Shown: piece after piece, positions 42,123 to 50,753 of the stretch
Layout of the letters: every line of letters starts with the position of its first letter
Numbering within the stretch: position 1 is the first letter of the stretch
Origin: CAYUQT01 sp964446835
Lineage (GTDB): Bacteria > Planctomycetota > Phycisphaerae > UBA1845 > JAFGLZ01
Direction of reading: 5' to 3'
Length of the DNA stretch: 64,000 bases
NCBI GenBank assembly: GCA_964446835.1
Contig: CAYUQT010000053.1
Location: 8,205 to 72,204, forward strand
Made by a program: the position numbers and the translations under genes
The notes under the pieces: model-generated
What the model was told of the DNA's origin: nothing
What the model saw: only the letters and a program-made list of their open reading frames with translations
The model's database searches: none

Positions 42123-44317
42123 CTCAGGACACTCCGGGGGGCGGTGGTCGGAGCCGGCCGGCTGGTGGGTTCGGGGCCCCAGAAGGAGACCCTGGCCCGC
42201 CGTTGGGCGAGGAGGTCCATCGCCCTTTTGCTCTGGCGGAGGGCCTCGTCGGGAAGGCCCAGAAAGGCGAACGCCGAGGCGCGCAGCAGGTATCCGGAGA
42301 CGAGATTGGTCGATTCGTCGGTCTTGGCCGCCGAGAGCAGCGTGAGGGCGGCGCGGGCGTTGGCCAGGGCTTCTTCGTAGTGGCGCATGTTGAGCAGGAT
42401 CATCGAGCGGATCAGGTGCGCCGGAACGAGGTGAGGCTTGGCGGCCAGGGCCTCGTCCACCAGACCGCGGGCGATCTCGGGTCTGTGTCCGCACAGCACG
42501 ACGTAGCTCAGCACCGCGTACAGGACCGAATGGTCGCCGTGGGTCAGGTCTCGAACCTGTTCCAGGTCGAGATCGCGGACTCGTTCGATCAGCACGTCCA
42601 GGGCTACCGGCGACATCGAAGACGCGCGGGACGGAGACGGCAGAAGGACGAGCAGCCCCAACAGGGCGGAGTGGGGCCGTCGCTCCCGGGCGGCATGGAA
42701 GTCGTCGGCATAGCCGGAGCGTCCCGCCTCAAAGCCCATGATCTCGCCGAGGTAGGAGCAGAGTCCTCGCGCCAGATACCCCGAGGGATCCTCTCGGGCC
42801 CGGCGGATCACCTCGCCGAAAGACACCTTCGCGCGGGGAAACTGACACAGCGCCACTTCGGCGTAGGCCTTCTCCATCGATCGCTGAATCATCGACTTTC
42901 GTCGCATATCCCAAAGGCGATTGGCCTCGCGTTGAGCGAGCTGGAGTTCGCCGTCGTACTGCAGGTTCTGCCGAGAGAGGCGATACCGGTCCAATCCGGC
43001 ACCGGTGAGCACGATGGCTACCGCCGCCAGCATGACCGTCTCGAAGGCGTGCCGCCGGATGAACTTGCTGGTGACGGTAACCAGTCCGGCCCGGCGAGCC
43101 CGAATGGCGTATCGCTGCACGAACCGTCGCAGGTCGTCGGCCATGTCGCCCGCGGTCTGATAGCGATGGTTCGGATCTCGCTGCATCGCCTTGAGGCATA
43201 CGGTTTCCAGGTCGTGTGGAATCCGTTTGTCGTTTTTGCGTGGGCGGCGCAGCCGGCCCTCCCGAATCTGGCTGATCACCTGTTCCCGCGTCTCGCCCAC
43301 GTAGGGCGGCTGAAGGCACAGCAACTCGTACAGGGTTGCTCCCAGCGAGTAGATATCCGTCCGATGATCCAACGGCACCCGACCGGCTGCCACCTGTTCG
43401 GGAGACATGTAGAGCGGGCTGCCGAGGAACTCGCCGGCAATGGTCATCCCCGGCTGCTCCATCATGCGGGCGAGACCGAAATCGGTCAGGCTGAGCCGCC
43501 CCTCGGCCGAGAGGATCATATTGCTCGGCTTGACGTCGCGGTGGATCACGCCGTGTTTGTGGGCGTAGTCGAGGGCCTCGGCCACGTCTGCGATCAGACG
43601 AGCCGTGAGGTCAAAACGCTTGCGGGGATCGCTGTGCTCGAGTTCCACGAGTTCGCGGCGCGTGTCTGAGCCGTTCGACGGACCTTCGGAAGCGCTCCAG
43701 CGCCGAATCACCCCCCCGAGATAGTTGGGGTTCGGCGCCCACCGGGCCCCCCGCCGATCGGATTCCCGACGTCGGCGCATCTCCCGGATCACCTGATCGA
43801 GGCCCGTGCCGTCAATCATCTCCATCGCGTAGTAGCGGAGTCCGGCGCTTTGGCCCTGCGCGAAGACCGACACAATATTTGTGTGATGAAGACGGGCGGC
43901 GGCCTGTGCCTCGCGTCCGAACCGCAAGACGCCCGCCGTTCTCGCTCCGAGGGGAACGTGCATGATCTTGAGCGCCACACGCCGTTTCAGGGATATCTGC
44001 TCCGCCTCGTAGACCGACCCCATGCCTCCGCTGCCGACCAGATGGCGGACCTCGAAATCCCCGATGACCTGGCCGATCAGCGGATCCCGATCCGGACCGA
44101 CATCTTCGATCCGCAGGATCTCCGTCGCAGCCACCGTCTCCTGCTGAGAGGCGTCTTTGACCTCTTGCAGGATGTCGTCGAAGGGAGCCGCGTCGGCCAG
44201 ACGTTCGGCGCAAGAGAGGCAGCCCTCGACGTGGCGATCGATGAATTCCACTTCCGCCGGAGGGAGTTCGCCGGTGGCATAGCGGTAGAGCTGTGTGGAA
44301 CTCGGACAGGGTGTCAC
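42119..44317 (-). CDS. Transmembrane Ser/Thr protein kinase with N-terminal zinc-finger-like domain and TPR-like tail
   Basis: 732 residues. Residues 1-40 hold H29-x3-C33-x2-C36 (DRHVEGCLSCAERL), like the zinc-binding anti-sigma (ZAS) motif. The Hanks kinase domain runs from about 87 to 375: Gly loop LVGSGGMGSVYEA, K117, catalytic D261 in HRDVKPSN, and D279 in TDFGLARM, so it should be active. A membrane helix (AFETVMLAAVAIVLTGAGL) follows, then an extracytoplasmic helical region with TPR-like repeats. The GTG start at 44317 overlaps the sigma gene's stop by four bases, so the two are coupled. Likely the sigma factor's regulator, through phosphorylation, binding or both; this is inference from the pairing. 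Confidence 0.9.
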   Translation of the reverse strand: MTPCPSSTQLYRYATGELPPAEVEFIDRHVEGCLSCAERLADAAPFDDILQEVKDASQQETVAATEILRIEDVGPDRDPLIGQVIGDFEVRHLVGSGGMGSVYEAEQISLKRRVALKIMHVPLGARTAGVLRFGREAQAAARLHHTNIVSVFAQGQSAGLRYYAMEMIDGTGLDQVIREMRRRRESDRRGARWAPNPNYLGGVIRRWSASEGPSNGSDTRRELVELEHSDPRKRFDLTARLIADVAEALDYAHKHGVIHRDVKPSNMILSAEGRLSLTDFGLARMMEQPGMTIAGEFLGSPLYMSPEQVAAGRVPLDHRTDIYSLGATLYELLCLQPPYVGETREQVISQIREGRLRRPRKNDKRIPHDLETVCLKAMQRDPNHRYQTAGDMADDLRRFVQRYAIRARRAGLVTVTSKFIRRHAFETVMLAAVAIVLTGAGLDRYRLSRQNLQYDGELQLAQREANRLWDMRRKSMIQRSMEKAYAEVALCQFPRAKVSFGEVIRRAREDPSGYLARGLCSYLGEIMGFEAGRSGYADDFHAARERRPHSALLGLLVLLPSPSRASSMSPVALDVLIERVRDLDLEQVRDLTHGDHSVLYAVLSYVVLCGHRPEIARGLVDEALAAKPHLVPAHLIRSMILLNMRHYEEALANARAALTLLSAAKTDESTNLVSGYLLRASAFAFLGLPDEALRQSKRAMDLLAQRRARVSFWGPEPTSRPAPTTAPRSVLR

Positions 44318-44955
44318 AGAAGCATTCCCTCTTGCCAGGCCTCATCGATCTGCTTGACGAGTTCAGACACCCTCGCCAACACGCGCGACTTGCTCAGATA
44401 GACCATGTTCCGGGTGATGTTCAGTTCGGCAGCCACCTCGTCGGCCGACCAGCCCTGAAGGGTGTACAACTCGAATGCCCGAAGGCGAATCGGATCCGAC
44501 TCGTCGCGGATCAGATCGAGGCAGTGACGGATCACCGCATGGCGCCACTCGGTTTCCCACAGTTCGTTGGTTCGATCCTGATCGGCGACGGACTCGATCG
44601 CCGGGGCCTTATCGCTCGACGGATCGCTCTTGCGCTCGCGCTGACGGCGGCGATCGAGAATGTGTTGGACTTTGTGGTGGGCCAGCCCGCACAACCACGA
44701 TCGCAGGCGCCCCTTCTGCCGGTCGTACTGACCCTCGCGATATTTGGTCACGAAGGTCACCATGGTCTCCTGCACGGCGTCATCCGCCTCGTGCTCGCGC
44801 AAACCGAGCTTCCGGGAGAAGCTCCTGACGATGGGGCCGTATCGCTCGAAGAACTCCGTCCATACCCGATCGTTGTGAGGATCGAGCAGCCCTTCCAGAA
44901 GCGACGTGCTGGTGACCTCCGGCGACATTCTGCGATGATGATCGGCCGGCTCCAT
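44314..44955 (-). CDS. ECF-type RNA polymerase sigma factor
   Basis: About 213 residues. Region 2 reads WTEFFERYGPIVRSFSRKLG and ADDAVQETMVTFVTKYREG, with RLRSWLCGLAHHKVQHILDR completing it; region 4 has the helix-turn-helix YTLQGWSADEVAAELNITRN. Region 3 and region 1.1 are absent, as in ECF sigmas. The start could be ATG 44955 or 44928; an upstream frame from 45030 lacks support. It overlaps the kinase gene, the usual planctomycete ECF-kinase pair. It should direct RNA polymerase to a signal-dependent regulon, with activity likely set by the neighbouring kinase. Confidence 0.88.
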   Translation of the reverse strand: MEPADHHRRMSPEVTSTSLLEGLLDPHNDRVWTEFFERYGPIVRSFSRKLGLREHEADDAVQETMVTFVTKYREGQYDRQKGRLRSWLCGLAHHKVQHILDRRRQRERKSDPSSDKAPAIESVADQDRTNELWETEWRHAVIRHCLDLIRDESDPIRLRAFELYTLQGWSADEVAAELNITRNMVYLSKSRVLARVSELVKQIDEAWQEGMLL

Positions 44956-45060
44956 ACCATCAGAATACCACGAAGACCGATCGGCTCCAAAACGCCGATA
45001 CGAGGTTGTCCCGAAACCTGTTTCGGACAACCGGTCCGTTTGACCCGCCTCCGGCCGGAA

Positions 45061-46233
45061 TCAGCTCCCGGGATCGTTGCGAGATGCTCGTCGAGAAGCG
45101 GACCCTCTGGAAGAGGGCGGCGTCGCTCGCGCGGAGGCCGTCGAGTGGTGCAGCCACTCTCGGGCCAGCCTTTCCAGCTCGGGCCTTGCGTGGTCGAAGA
45201 AGAGCTGATATCCCCTGCAAAGATAGTTGGGCTGACCGTCGGGCAACCGACCCCCGAAGCGATCCCGCGGGCACCCGCCCCGGCAGAGCCCAAGGTGTCG
45301 ACACTCGCGGCAGACGGACGGCAGGTCGGACTTCATCGACCGGTACTCGGACCATCGGGGACTTCGAAAGACCGCGGACAGATTCCCCGATGTCAGATTG
45401 CCCAGACGCCACTCCGGCTGGACCAGGAAGTCGCAGGGGAAGACATCCCCGTTGTGCTCGATCAGCAGGCAACCCGCACAATCTCGCCGGAAGAGGCAGA
45501 TCTCCGGTTCGATCCCTGCGGCGGCCAGCACGAAGTTGTTGAACGTCCGGTCGTAGACCCGGGTCGGCCCGGCCGACAACCATTCGTCGAAGACCTCGCA
45601 CATGAACCGGCCGTAGGCCAGCGGGTCGACGGCGTGTGCACCGGGCATCGATCGATCCAGCCCCGTTACGACGCATGGGATGAACTGGAAGAATTCTTCG
45701 CCCAGTTCTCGAAGGAAGCGATAGACCTCTTTCGCATGGTGGGCGTTGTCGTTGTGGACGAGCACCAGGACATTGTGCTCGACGTGATGCTCCTGGAGCA
45801 GACGGAGGCCGCGCAGGACGTCGGAGTAGCTGCCACGCCCGTCGGTGTACACGCGGTTCCTGTCGTGGATCTCCGGCGGGCCGTCCAGACTGATACCGAC
45901 CAGCATGCCCCAGCGACGGAAAAACCGGCACCACGACTCATCGATAAGGGTGCCGTTGGTCTGGAACATGTTGGCGATCTGCTGGCCTGGGCGGCGAAAC
46001 GCCTGCTGATAGCTCACCGCCTTCTGGTAGAACTCGATGCCGGCGAGCATCGGCTCGCCACCCTGCCAGGAGAAATGCGGATGGGGGTGGGCGCTCTGAC
46101 AGAAAGCACGCACCACCTGTCGCAGCACTTCGTCGCTCATGAGGCGAACCGGTTCGTCAAACTGGTTTCCCGTCTGACGGTAATAGCAGTACGTGCAAAC
46201 AAGGTTGCACGTACCGCATACCGGTTTGATCAT
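45061..46233 (-). CDS. Radical SAM/SPASM protein, anaerobic sulfatase-maturating enzyme type
   Basis: 390 residues. The radical SAM cluster is CNLVCTYC (C-x3-C-x2-C) near the N-terminus in IKPVCGTCNLVCTYCYY, followed by FSWQGGEPML and SLDGPPEIHDRNR. The SPASM C-terminal domain has CAGCLLIEHNGDVFPCDF and CRECRHLGLCRGGCP, supplying two further 4Fe-4S clusters. The Asp in GDVFPCDF matches the proton acceptor of anaerobic sulfatase-maturating enzymes, which turn a Cys or Ser of the sulfatase site into formylglycine. No sulfatase with a Cys/Ser-x-Pro-x-Arg site lies in this window, so its partner is elsewhere or it acts on another peptide. It lies between the sigma and FixJ-like genes. The C-terminal 25 residues are Ser/Arg-rich. 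Confidence 0.87.
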   Translation of the reverse strand: MIKPVCGTCNLVCTYCYYRQTGNQFDEPVRLMSDEVLRQVVRAFCQSAHPHPHFSWQGGEPMLAGIEFYQKAVSYQQAFRRPGQQIANMFQTNGTLIDESWCRFFRRWGMLVGISLDGPPEIHDRNRVYTDGRGSYSDVLRGLRLLQEHHVEHNVLVLVHNDNAHHAKEVYRFLRELGEEFFQFIPCVVTGLDRSMPGAHAVDPLAYGRFMCEVFDEWLSAGPTRVYDRTFNNFVLAAAGIEPEICLFRRDCAGCLLIEHNGDVFPCDFLVQPEWRLGNLTSGNLSAVFRSPRWSEYRSMKSDLPSVCRECRHLGLCRGGCPRDRFGGRLPDGQPNYLCRGYQLFFDHARPELERLAREWLHHSTASARATPPSSRGSASRRASRNDPGS

Positions 46234-46291
46234 CGGCGAAGCGAGTACTTCGGCATTCGTGGCTGGGGCGATGGGTCGAGGACTCCGCCGT

Positions 46292-46909
46292 CTAGTCGGA
46301 CTCTTCGGTCAGCATCACCATCCGGACCAACTGCGCCAGACTGTCGGCTTCCATCTTGGCCATCACCTTCGCGCGACGGGCCTCGATGGCCTTGCAGCCC
46401 AGTCCCAGTCGCTCGGCGATGTCCTTGTTCGACAGGCCGGAGGCCACCATCTCCATGACCTCGCGTTCGCCGCGGGTCAGGCGGGCCATTCGCTGGCGGA
46501 CGGTCTCTTTGCGAACCCAATCCTTCCGTTTCTTACTGTCCAGGCTGATCGCCTGCTGCACCCTCTCCAGCAGGGTCTGATCGCGGAAAGGTTTCTCGAT
46601 CATGTCGATCGCTCCGGCTCTCATGGCCCGGATCGCCATCGGGATATCGCCATATCCCGTGACCACGATCGAGGGAAGCGCGATGCCCTTCAGGTTGAGC
46701 TGCTCGAGCAATTCCAGACCGCTCATACCAGGCATGCGAACGTCGACGACCAGGCAGCCCGATCGAGCGTCTTCGCACTTCTCCAGAAACTCTCGAGCAG
46801 ACCCATACGTCTCTGTCGGCAGATTCACCGAGCGAAAGAGACTGGCCAGAGAGTCTCGGACATCCTGATCATCGTCAACAACAAATACCGTCGGTTCAGA
46901 TGGGTTCAC
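46292..46909 (-). CDS. FixJ-family response regulator (REC + LuxR-type HTH)
   Basis: 205 residues. The receiver domain has the acidic pocket DDD at 12-14, phosphoacceptor D56 in VVDVRMPGMSG, the Thr in VVTGYGD and the Lys in MIEKPFRDQ. The DNA-binding domain follows with LTRGEREVMEMVASGLSNKD and AERLGLGCKAIEARRAKVMA. The GTG start at 46909 follows GAGGGG by 5 bases. No histidine kinase is adjacent, so it is an orphan here. Downstream by 58 bases is the radical SAM gene, then sigma and kinase genes, suggesting one transcript or a shared regulatory locus. Confidence 0.9.
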   Translation of the reverse strand: MNPSEPTVFVVDDDQDVRDSLASLFRSVNLPTETYGSAREFLEKCEDARSGCLVVDVRMPGMSGLELLEQLNLKGIALPSIVVTGYGDIPMAIRAMRAGAIDMIEKPFRDQTLLERVQQAISLDSKKRKDWVRKETVRQRMARLTRGEREVMEMVASGLSNKDIAERLGLGCKAIEARRAKVMAKMEADSLAQLVRMVMLTEESD

Positions 46910-47476
46910 GGCTACCCCTCAAAAAAGAGAACGGGACAACAGTACTACGACTCTTCTTGGACTCTTCTTGGCGACCGACGACTCGTGCACCGCTAACACG
47001 TCAAATTACTGCGGCGTCTGGATGTGCATGTTCAAAGTGAGTTGTTTTACATCGGCTACGCCTGAAACACCAACCTGCTACGTCAAGACTTGCCCCAATT
47101 CCAAGGCCTCTACTTCTAAAACGGAAGACATCATGGCGCAGGTACCACGTCTCTCCCAACACGTCTAATTGACCCTTGTAACATAATCTTATCAGAACCG
47201 GCAAGAAAAAACCAAGGGGCACAAATGGTTATTTTGTGAACGGTCATGGAAGGGTCCCTTCCCATCTTAGTGGGGTATTTCGGGGCGTTCGGACCGTCTG
47301 CGACCTCAGGCCGCCGGACATCGCAAGCCGGCTCTATCACTGGCCGATAACAGAGTAGGTGGGCAGGGATGGAACGGTATACTGCCGTGTCCGCCCTCCC
47401 CGATCGTTTGTCGGTTTGTCCGTTGGCCGGGTCGCTGGCAATCTCCAAAGGTCGCCGTGATTCTGGAGGTCCGATC
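46910..47476. other. 567-base divergent intergenic region
   Basis: Lies between the divergent FixJ-type and HDOD genes. AT-rich sequence around 46920-47230 should contain both promoters, but I could not define -35/-10 pairs with confidence. No gene is supported; frames here lack motifs. The ribosome binding site of the HDOD gene (GGAGGT at 47465-47470) is at its right end. Confidence 0.45.
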
Positions 47477-48544
47477 GTGGGATTCTGGGACTGGCTATTC
47501 CCTCCTCGGCGCGATCGGGGACTCTGCACTCAGGGTCCAGGACCCACGTCATCGACAGAAGACTCATCCTCTTGTACCACAGCTACTTTGGAAGCCGAAG
47601 CCCCTATCGTGCCCGTACGACCCACCAATGATCCTCGATGGTGGCAACCCCGTGAGAACGCCCTTATCGAGCTCTGTCCACCGCCTCGTCCGGAGTTGAC
47701 CGGTGAGGCCACGGCGCTGGAAAACCTGCTGGTTGACCACTTCGACGGACACGACATGTCTTTGCCTCCCATGCCATCCGTACCGGAACGGGTGCTCCGA
47801 CGGATGAGAGATCGTCGGTGCAATGCCGCCGGCCTGGCGGAGGAAATCGGGCAGGATCAGGTCGTCGCATCCGCCGTCCTGCGAGCGGTGAATTCGCCGG
47901 CCTTTCGAGGGATCGAGCAGATCACCTCGTTGCCGCTGGCGGTTGCCCGGCTTGGAGCCAATGCCCTTCGCGCGATCATGATGTCCCAGTCACTGCACGC
48001 GCTGACCTTCAATACGAAGGGCGGGAACAGGGCTTTTGCCCAGAGCCTGTGGCGACGGTCGGTGGCCGAGGCCCACATCATGTCGCTGTTGGCGCACCGG
48101 TTGTCACTCGACGAGGATACGGCGTTTCTGATCGGTCTTCTGCACGATATCGGCAACACCGTGGTGCTGCGCATCGTCAGCGATCACGAGCGTATCTCGC
48201 GCTGGAAGGTGGACCCTCAGGTCTTTGAATACCTCTGCTATCAGTGCCACCAGGAATTCGGCGAACTGGTTGCCGAAGCATGGAATCTGCCCGAGCAACT
48301 CAAGGCGATCGTCTCGGAGCACCACATCTATCCCGACCCCGAGGCGCCCGATCGTACCGAGCGGTTGTGCCTCGAACTGACCGATATGATCAGCGCCTTG
48401 CTGGGGTACGCTTCATCGGCCAACTATGACCTGATCGGTTCGCGAGCTGCCGGCGACCTGGGGCTCAGCCAACGCAACGATTTCCCACAATTCCTCGATA
48501 CCCTTCCCCGGCATCTCGACGAAGCCATCGATTCGCTCGAGTGA
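47477..48544 (+). CDS. HDOD-domain signalling protein
   Basis: About 355 residues. The GTG at 47477 follows GGAGGT by 6 bases and gives the natural start MGFWDWLFPPRRDRG. After a variable N-terminal linker, the HDOD domain begins PPMPSVPERVLRRMRD and includes ILRAVNSPAFR-like sequence (AVLRAVNSPAFRGIEQITSL), LGANALRAIMMSQSL, FAQSLWRRSVAEAHIMSLLA and FLIGLLHDIGNTVVL, then SEHHIYPDPEAP. HDOD proteins are catalytically inactive relatives of HD-GYP phosphodiesterases that act in signalling. It converges on the sigma-54 activator gene, with only 30 bases between them. Confidence 0.88.
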   Translation: MGFWDWLFPPRRDRGLCTQGPGPTSSTEDSSSCTTATLEAEAPIVPVRPTNDPRWWQPRENALIELCPPPRPELTGEATALENLLVDHFDGHDMSLPPMPSVPERVLRRMRDRRCNAAGLAEEIGQDQVVASAVLRAVNSPAFRGIEQITSLPLAVARLGANALRAIMMSQSLHALTFNTKGGNRAFAQSLWRRSVAEAHIMSLLAHRLSLDEDTAFLIGLLHDIGNTVVLRIVSDHERISRWKVDPQVFEYLCYQCHQEFGELVAEAWNLPEQLKAIVSEHHIYPDPEAPDRTERLCLELTDMISALLGYASSANYDLIGSRAAGDLGLSQRNDFPQFLDTLPRHLDEAIDSLE

Positions 48545-48574
48545 AGCACGACGCAACGAAGCTGACCTTGTGTG

Positions 48575-49657
48575 TTATGAAGCGGTGCGACTCGAGCGTC
48601 CCGTGGGGTCCTGCTGAGCCAGGATGGAATAGAGGCGCGATCGGGAGATGTCCAGGAGACGTGCAGCGCGGGTCTTGTCACCTCCGGCGGCACTGAGGGC
48701 GTTAAGGACCGCCTGCCACTGCGCCTGCCGAAGCGTCATGACCATCGAGCCAGCCGGCGAGGAATGTGCATCCGGTGAAACCGGTGCTTCCGGATAGGGT
48801 GCCACACGCTCCAAAAGCGCATCGGGAAAGTCTTCCGGATGGAGCTCCGGCAGATCGCTGGTCACCAGGGCATATTCAATCGCATTGGCCAGTTCGCGGA
48901 CATTGCCCCGCCAGTATTGCGATTGCAGCCATTGCCTGGCGGATTCTGAAAGCGATCGACGAGGCTCTTCGTAGATCGCCGCCTGAAGGTCGAGGAAGTA
49001 CTCGGCCAGCGGGACTATATCGCCCGGTCTCTGTCGCAGCGGCGGTACCTCGAGGCAAAACGCGCTGAGCCGGTAGAAGAGATCTTCGCGGAAACGACCC
49101 TGGCGCACCATCTCGGCCGTGTCCTGATGCGTGGCGGCCACCACCCGGACATCGACCGGAACCGGTCGCGTTCGGCCCACCGGTGTGACCGTCCGCTCCT
49201 GAAGGACTCTCAGCAGCCGGGTCTGGAGGGACAGGGGCATGTCGGCCACTTCGTCGAGAAACAGGGTTCCGCCGTCGGCATCGCGAATGTAGCCCATGCT
49301 CTCGGCCTCGGCACCGGTAAATGCCCCGCGTGCGTGCCCGAAGAGCTGGCTTTCAATGAGTGTTTCGGAGAAGCTCGAGCAGTCAACCGCTATAAACGGC
49401 CCCCTGGAACGCGAAGACCGTTCGTGAATCTCGCGGGCGACACACTCTTTGCCGACGCCGGATTCGCCCACAATCAGGATGGTCGTATTGCGGGCCGCAA
49501 GGGCCGTGATCTGCTCGTTGAGGCAAGTGGTCAGGGGATCAACGCAGACAAAACGCGTGTCGTCCACGCGCATGGCGGAAGGTCGGCCACCTGGCAATGT
49601 CGTGTCAGCGCCGGCGCCCAAATCGCCGGACGGGAAGCCTGACTGTGCCCCGCTCAT
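48575..49657 (-). CDS. Sigma-54-dependent transcriptional activator (AAA+ and Fis-type HTH)
   Basis: About 360 residues from ATG 49657 (an upstream frame from 49714 lacks a ribosome binding site). It has a short N-terminal region instead of a receiver, so it is probably controlled by expression, a partner protein or a ligand. The AAA+ domain shows Walker A VGESGVGKECVAREIH, the sigma-54 contact loop RGAFTGAEAE and Walker B GGTLFLDEVADM; RFREDLFYRLSAF and PPLRQRPGDI follow. The C-terminus contains the Fis-like HTH (KTRAARLLDISRSRLYSI). It hydrolyses ATP to open promoters bound by sigma-54 polymerase. Its start lies about 600 bases from rnpB across the region with inverted repeats. Confidence 0.9.
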   Translation of the reverse strand: MSGAQSGFPSGDLGAGADTTLPGGRPSAMRVDDTRFVCVDPLTTCLNEQITALAARNTTILIVGESGVGKECVAREIHERSSRSRGPFIAVDCSSFSETLIESQLFGHARGAFTGAEAESMGYIRDADGGTLFLDEVADMPLSLQTRLLRVLQERTVTPVGRTRPVPVDVRVVAATHQDTAEMVRQGRFREDLFYRLSAFCLEVPPLRQRPGDIVPLAEYFLDLQAAIYEEPRRSLSESARQWLQSQYWRGNVRELANAIEYALVTSDLPELHPEDFPDALLERVAPYPEAPVSPDAHSSPAGSMVMTLRQAQWQAVLNALSAAGGDKTRAARLLDISRSRLYSILAQQDPTGRSSRTAS

Positions 49658-50222
49658 GATCCGCCCCCGCACTATGCGGGCGAAAAGACCATGCGGTGGG
49701 CCGGCTCCATCCACCCACTAAAAGGAGGGCTTCTTGCTTGAGTTTTGTAAGGCCCCCTTTAAGTCCACAGAGCTATGGATTAGGTAAGTCGCCGGAAGCT
49801 GCCCCGTCCATTCACATCCTGTAAGAGTTCGCCGCACTCTGCGGCATGACCCCCGCTCTGGGACGCACCACCACTTCTAGTCTATACATCGGCAAGTTGG
49901 CGGTCAAGACCGTAATCATTAATCAACACATACACACTATTCGGGAGCGTTGATTGTTTATTGCGTTGCCGATGCTGGTTCCAATAGGTTAACGCCAGTA
50001 CTGGAAACGGTATTTCAATGTACTCGCATCTTTCGCGAAACACGACGCAGTGTCCCGAGAAGCCTTCAAGATGCGCAGTCTTGAGGGATCGTGGTGCTGT
50101 GGGCCGTGGTCTGACCTTTTAGCTTGGCAACAGGGTTGACGAAGGAGGCCAAGCCGGGTGGTTCCGTCTGGCGGTCGCACGGATCGGACCGGCTTTCACG
50201 GAGCCTATCGCGGATCACCCCC
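49658..50222. other. 565-base non-coding region with nested inverted repeats
   Basis: No gene is supported here. Two features stand out. A nested inverted repeat has outer arms ATCGGCAA (49888-49895) and TTGCCGAT (49966-49973), with inner arms AATCAAC (49921-49927) and GTTGATT (49949-49955). A separate hairpin has a 9-base stem, CCTTCAAGA (50063-50071) pairing with TCTTGAGGG (50079-50087) with one G.U pair. The AT-rich part lies within the divergent promoter region of the sigma-54 regulator gene; the hairpin is nearer rnpB. Confidence 0.5.
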
Positions 50223-50250
50223 TTGGCCTCGCGCGGGATTCTGCTAGCAT
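50223..50250 (+). promoter_or_regulatory. Sigma-70-type promoter of rnpB
   Basis: TTGGCC (50223-50228; four of six match the -35 consensus) and TAGCAT (50245-50250; four of six match -10) are separated by 16 bases. The predicted transcription start at about 50257 coincides with the 5' base of the rnpB P1 helix, which supports the call. Confidence 0.55.
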
Positions 50251-50256
50251 GGAGGT

Positions 50257-50690
50257 GGCGGAGCAGACGAGGCGACCGCTCGCCAAAGAGGGGCCTCCTC
50301 AGGAGTCCTCTCTTTGACGGGAGGAAAGTCCGAACCGGACAGGGCACGGTGGTCGTTAACGGCGACCCGGGGTGACCCGAGGGAAAGTGCCACAGAAAAC
50401 AGACCGCCTCCGTCGGGACGCTTGTCCCGACCGGCAAGGGTGAAAAGGTGCGGTAAGAGCGCACCGCGCGTCCGGGTGACCGGCGCGGCACGGAAAACCC
50501 CACCGCCGGCAAGCCCACATAGGCAGCGAGCCTTGCCCTTCGGGGCGGGCGCGGACCGGCCCGGTCCGCCGGAGCTGCGGGTAGGGTGCTAGAGCCGCTG
50601 AGCAATTGGCGAGCCCAGACGAATGGTCGCCGCCCCGTCGGGCACAACCCGAGGGGGTAACAGAATTCGGCTTATTCGTCGGCTCCGCCG
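50257..50690 (+). ncRNA. rnpB: RNase P RNA, bacterial type A
   Basis: The catalytic RNA of RNase P, which removes 5' leaders from pre-tRNAs. Conserved segments appear in order: GAGGAAAGTCCGAAC and CAGGGCA (P4 5' strand region), ACAGAAAACAGACCGCC, GGTAAGAGCGCACCG, GGCAAGCCC, then GACGAATGGTCGCCGCC and ACAGAATTCGGCTTA (P4 3' strand). The ends pair as P1: GGCGGAGC (50257-50264) with GCTCCGCC (50682-50689). About 434 bases, a usual length. It lies 64 bases upstream of miaB on the same strand. Confidence 0.95.
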
Positions 50691-50753
50691 CTATTCTCTC
50701 TGCAGGGACCTTCGCTCGGGAACCCTCCGGGGAAGCCTCATGGAACGCCGTGG

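Noticed and set aside
44293..46458. 721-codon plus-strand frame opposite the sigma and radical SAM genes
   Set aside because: The minus strand encodes two well-supported proteins here; the plus frame has none of the features of a protein family.
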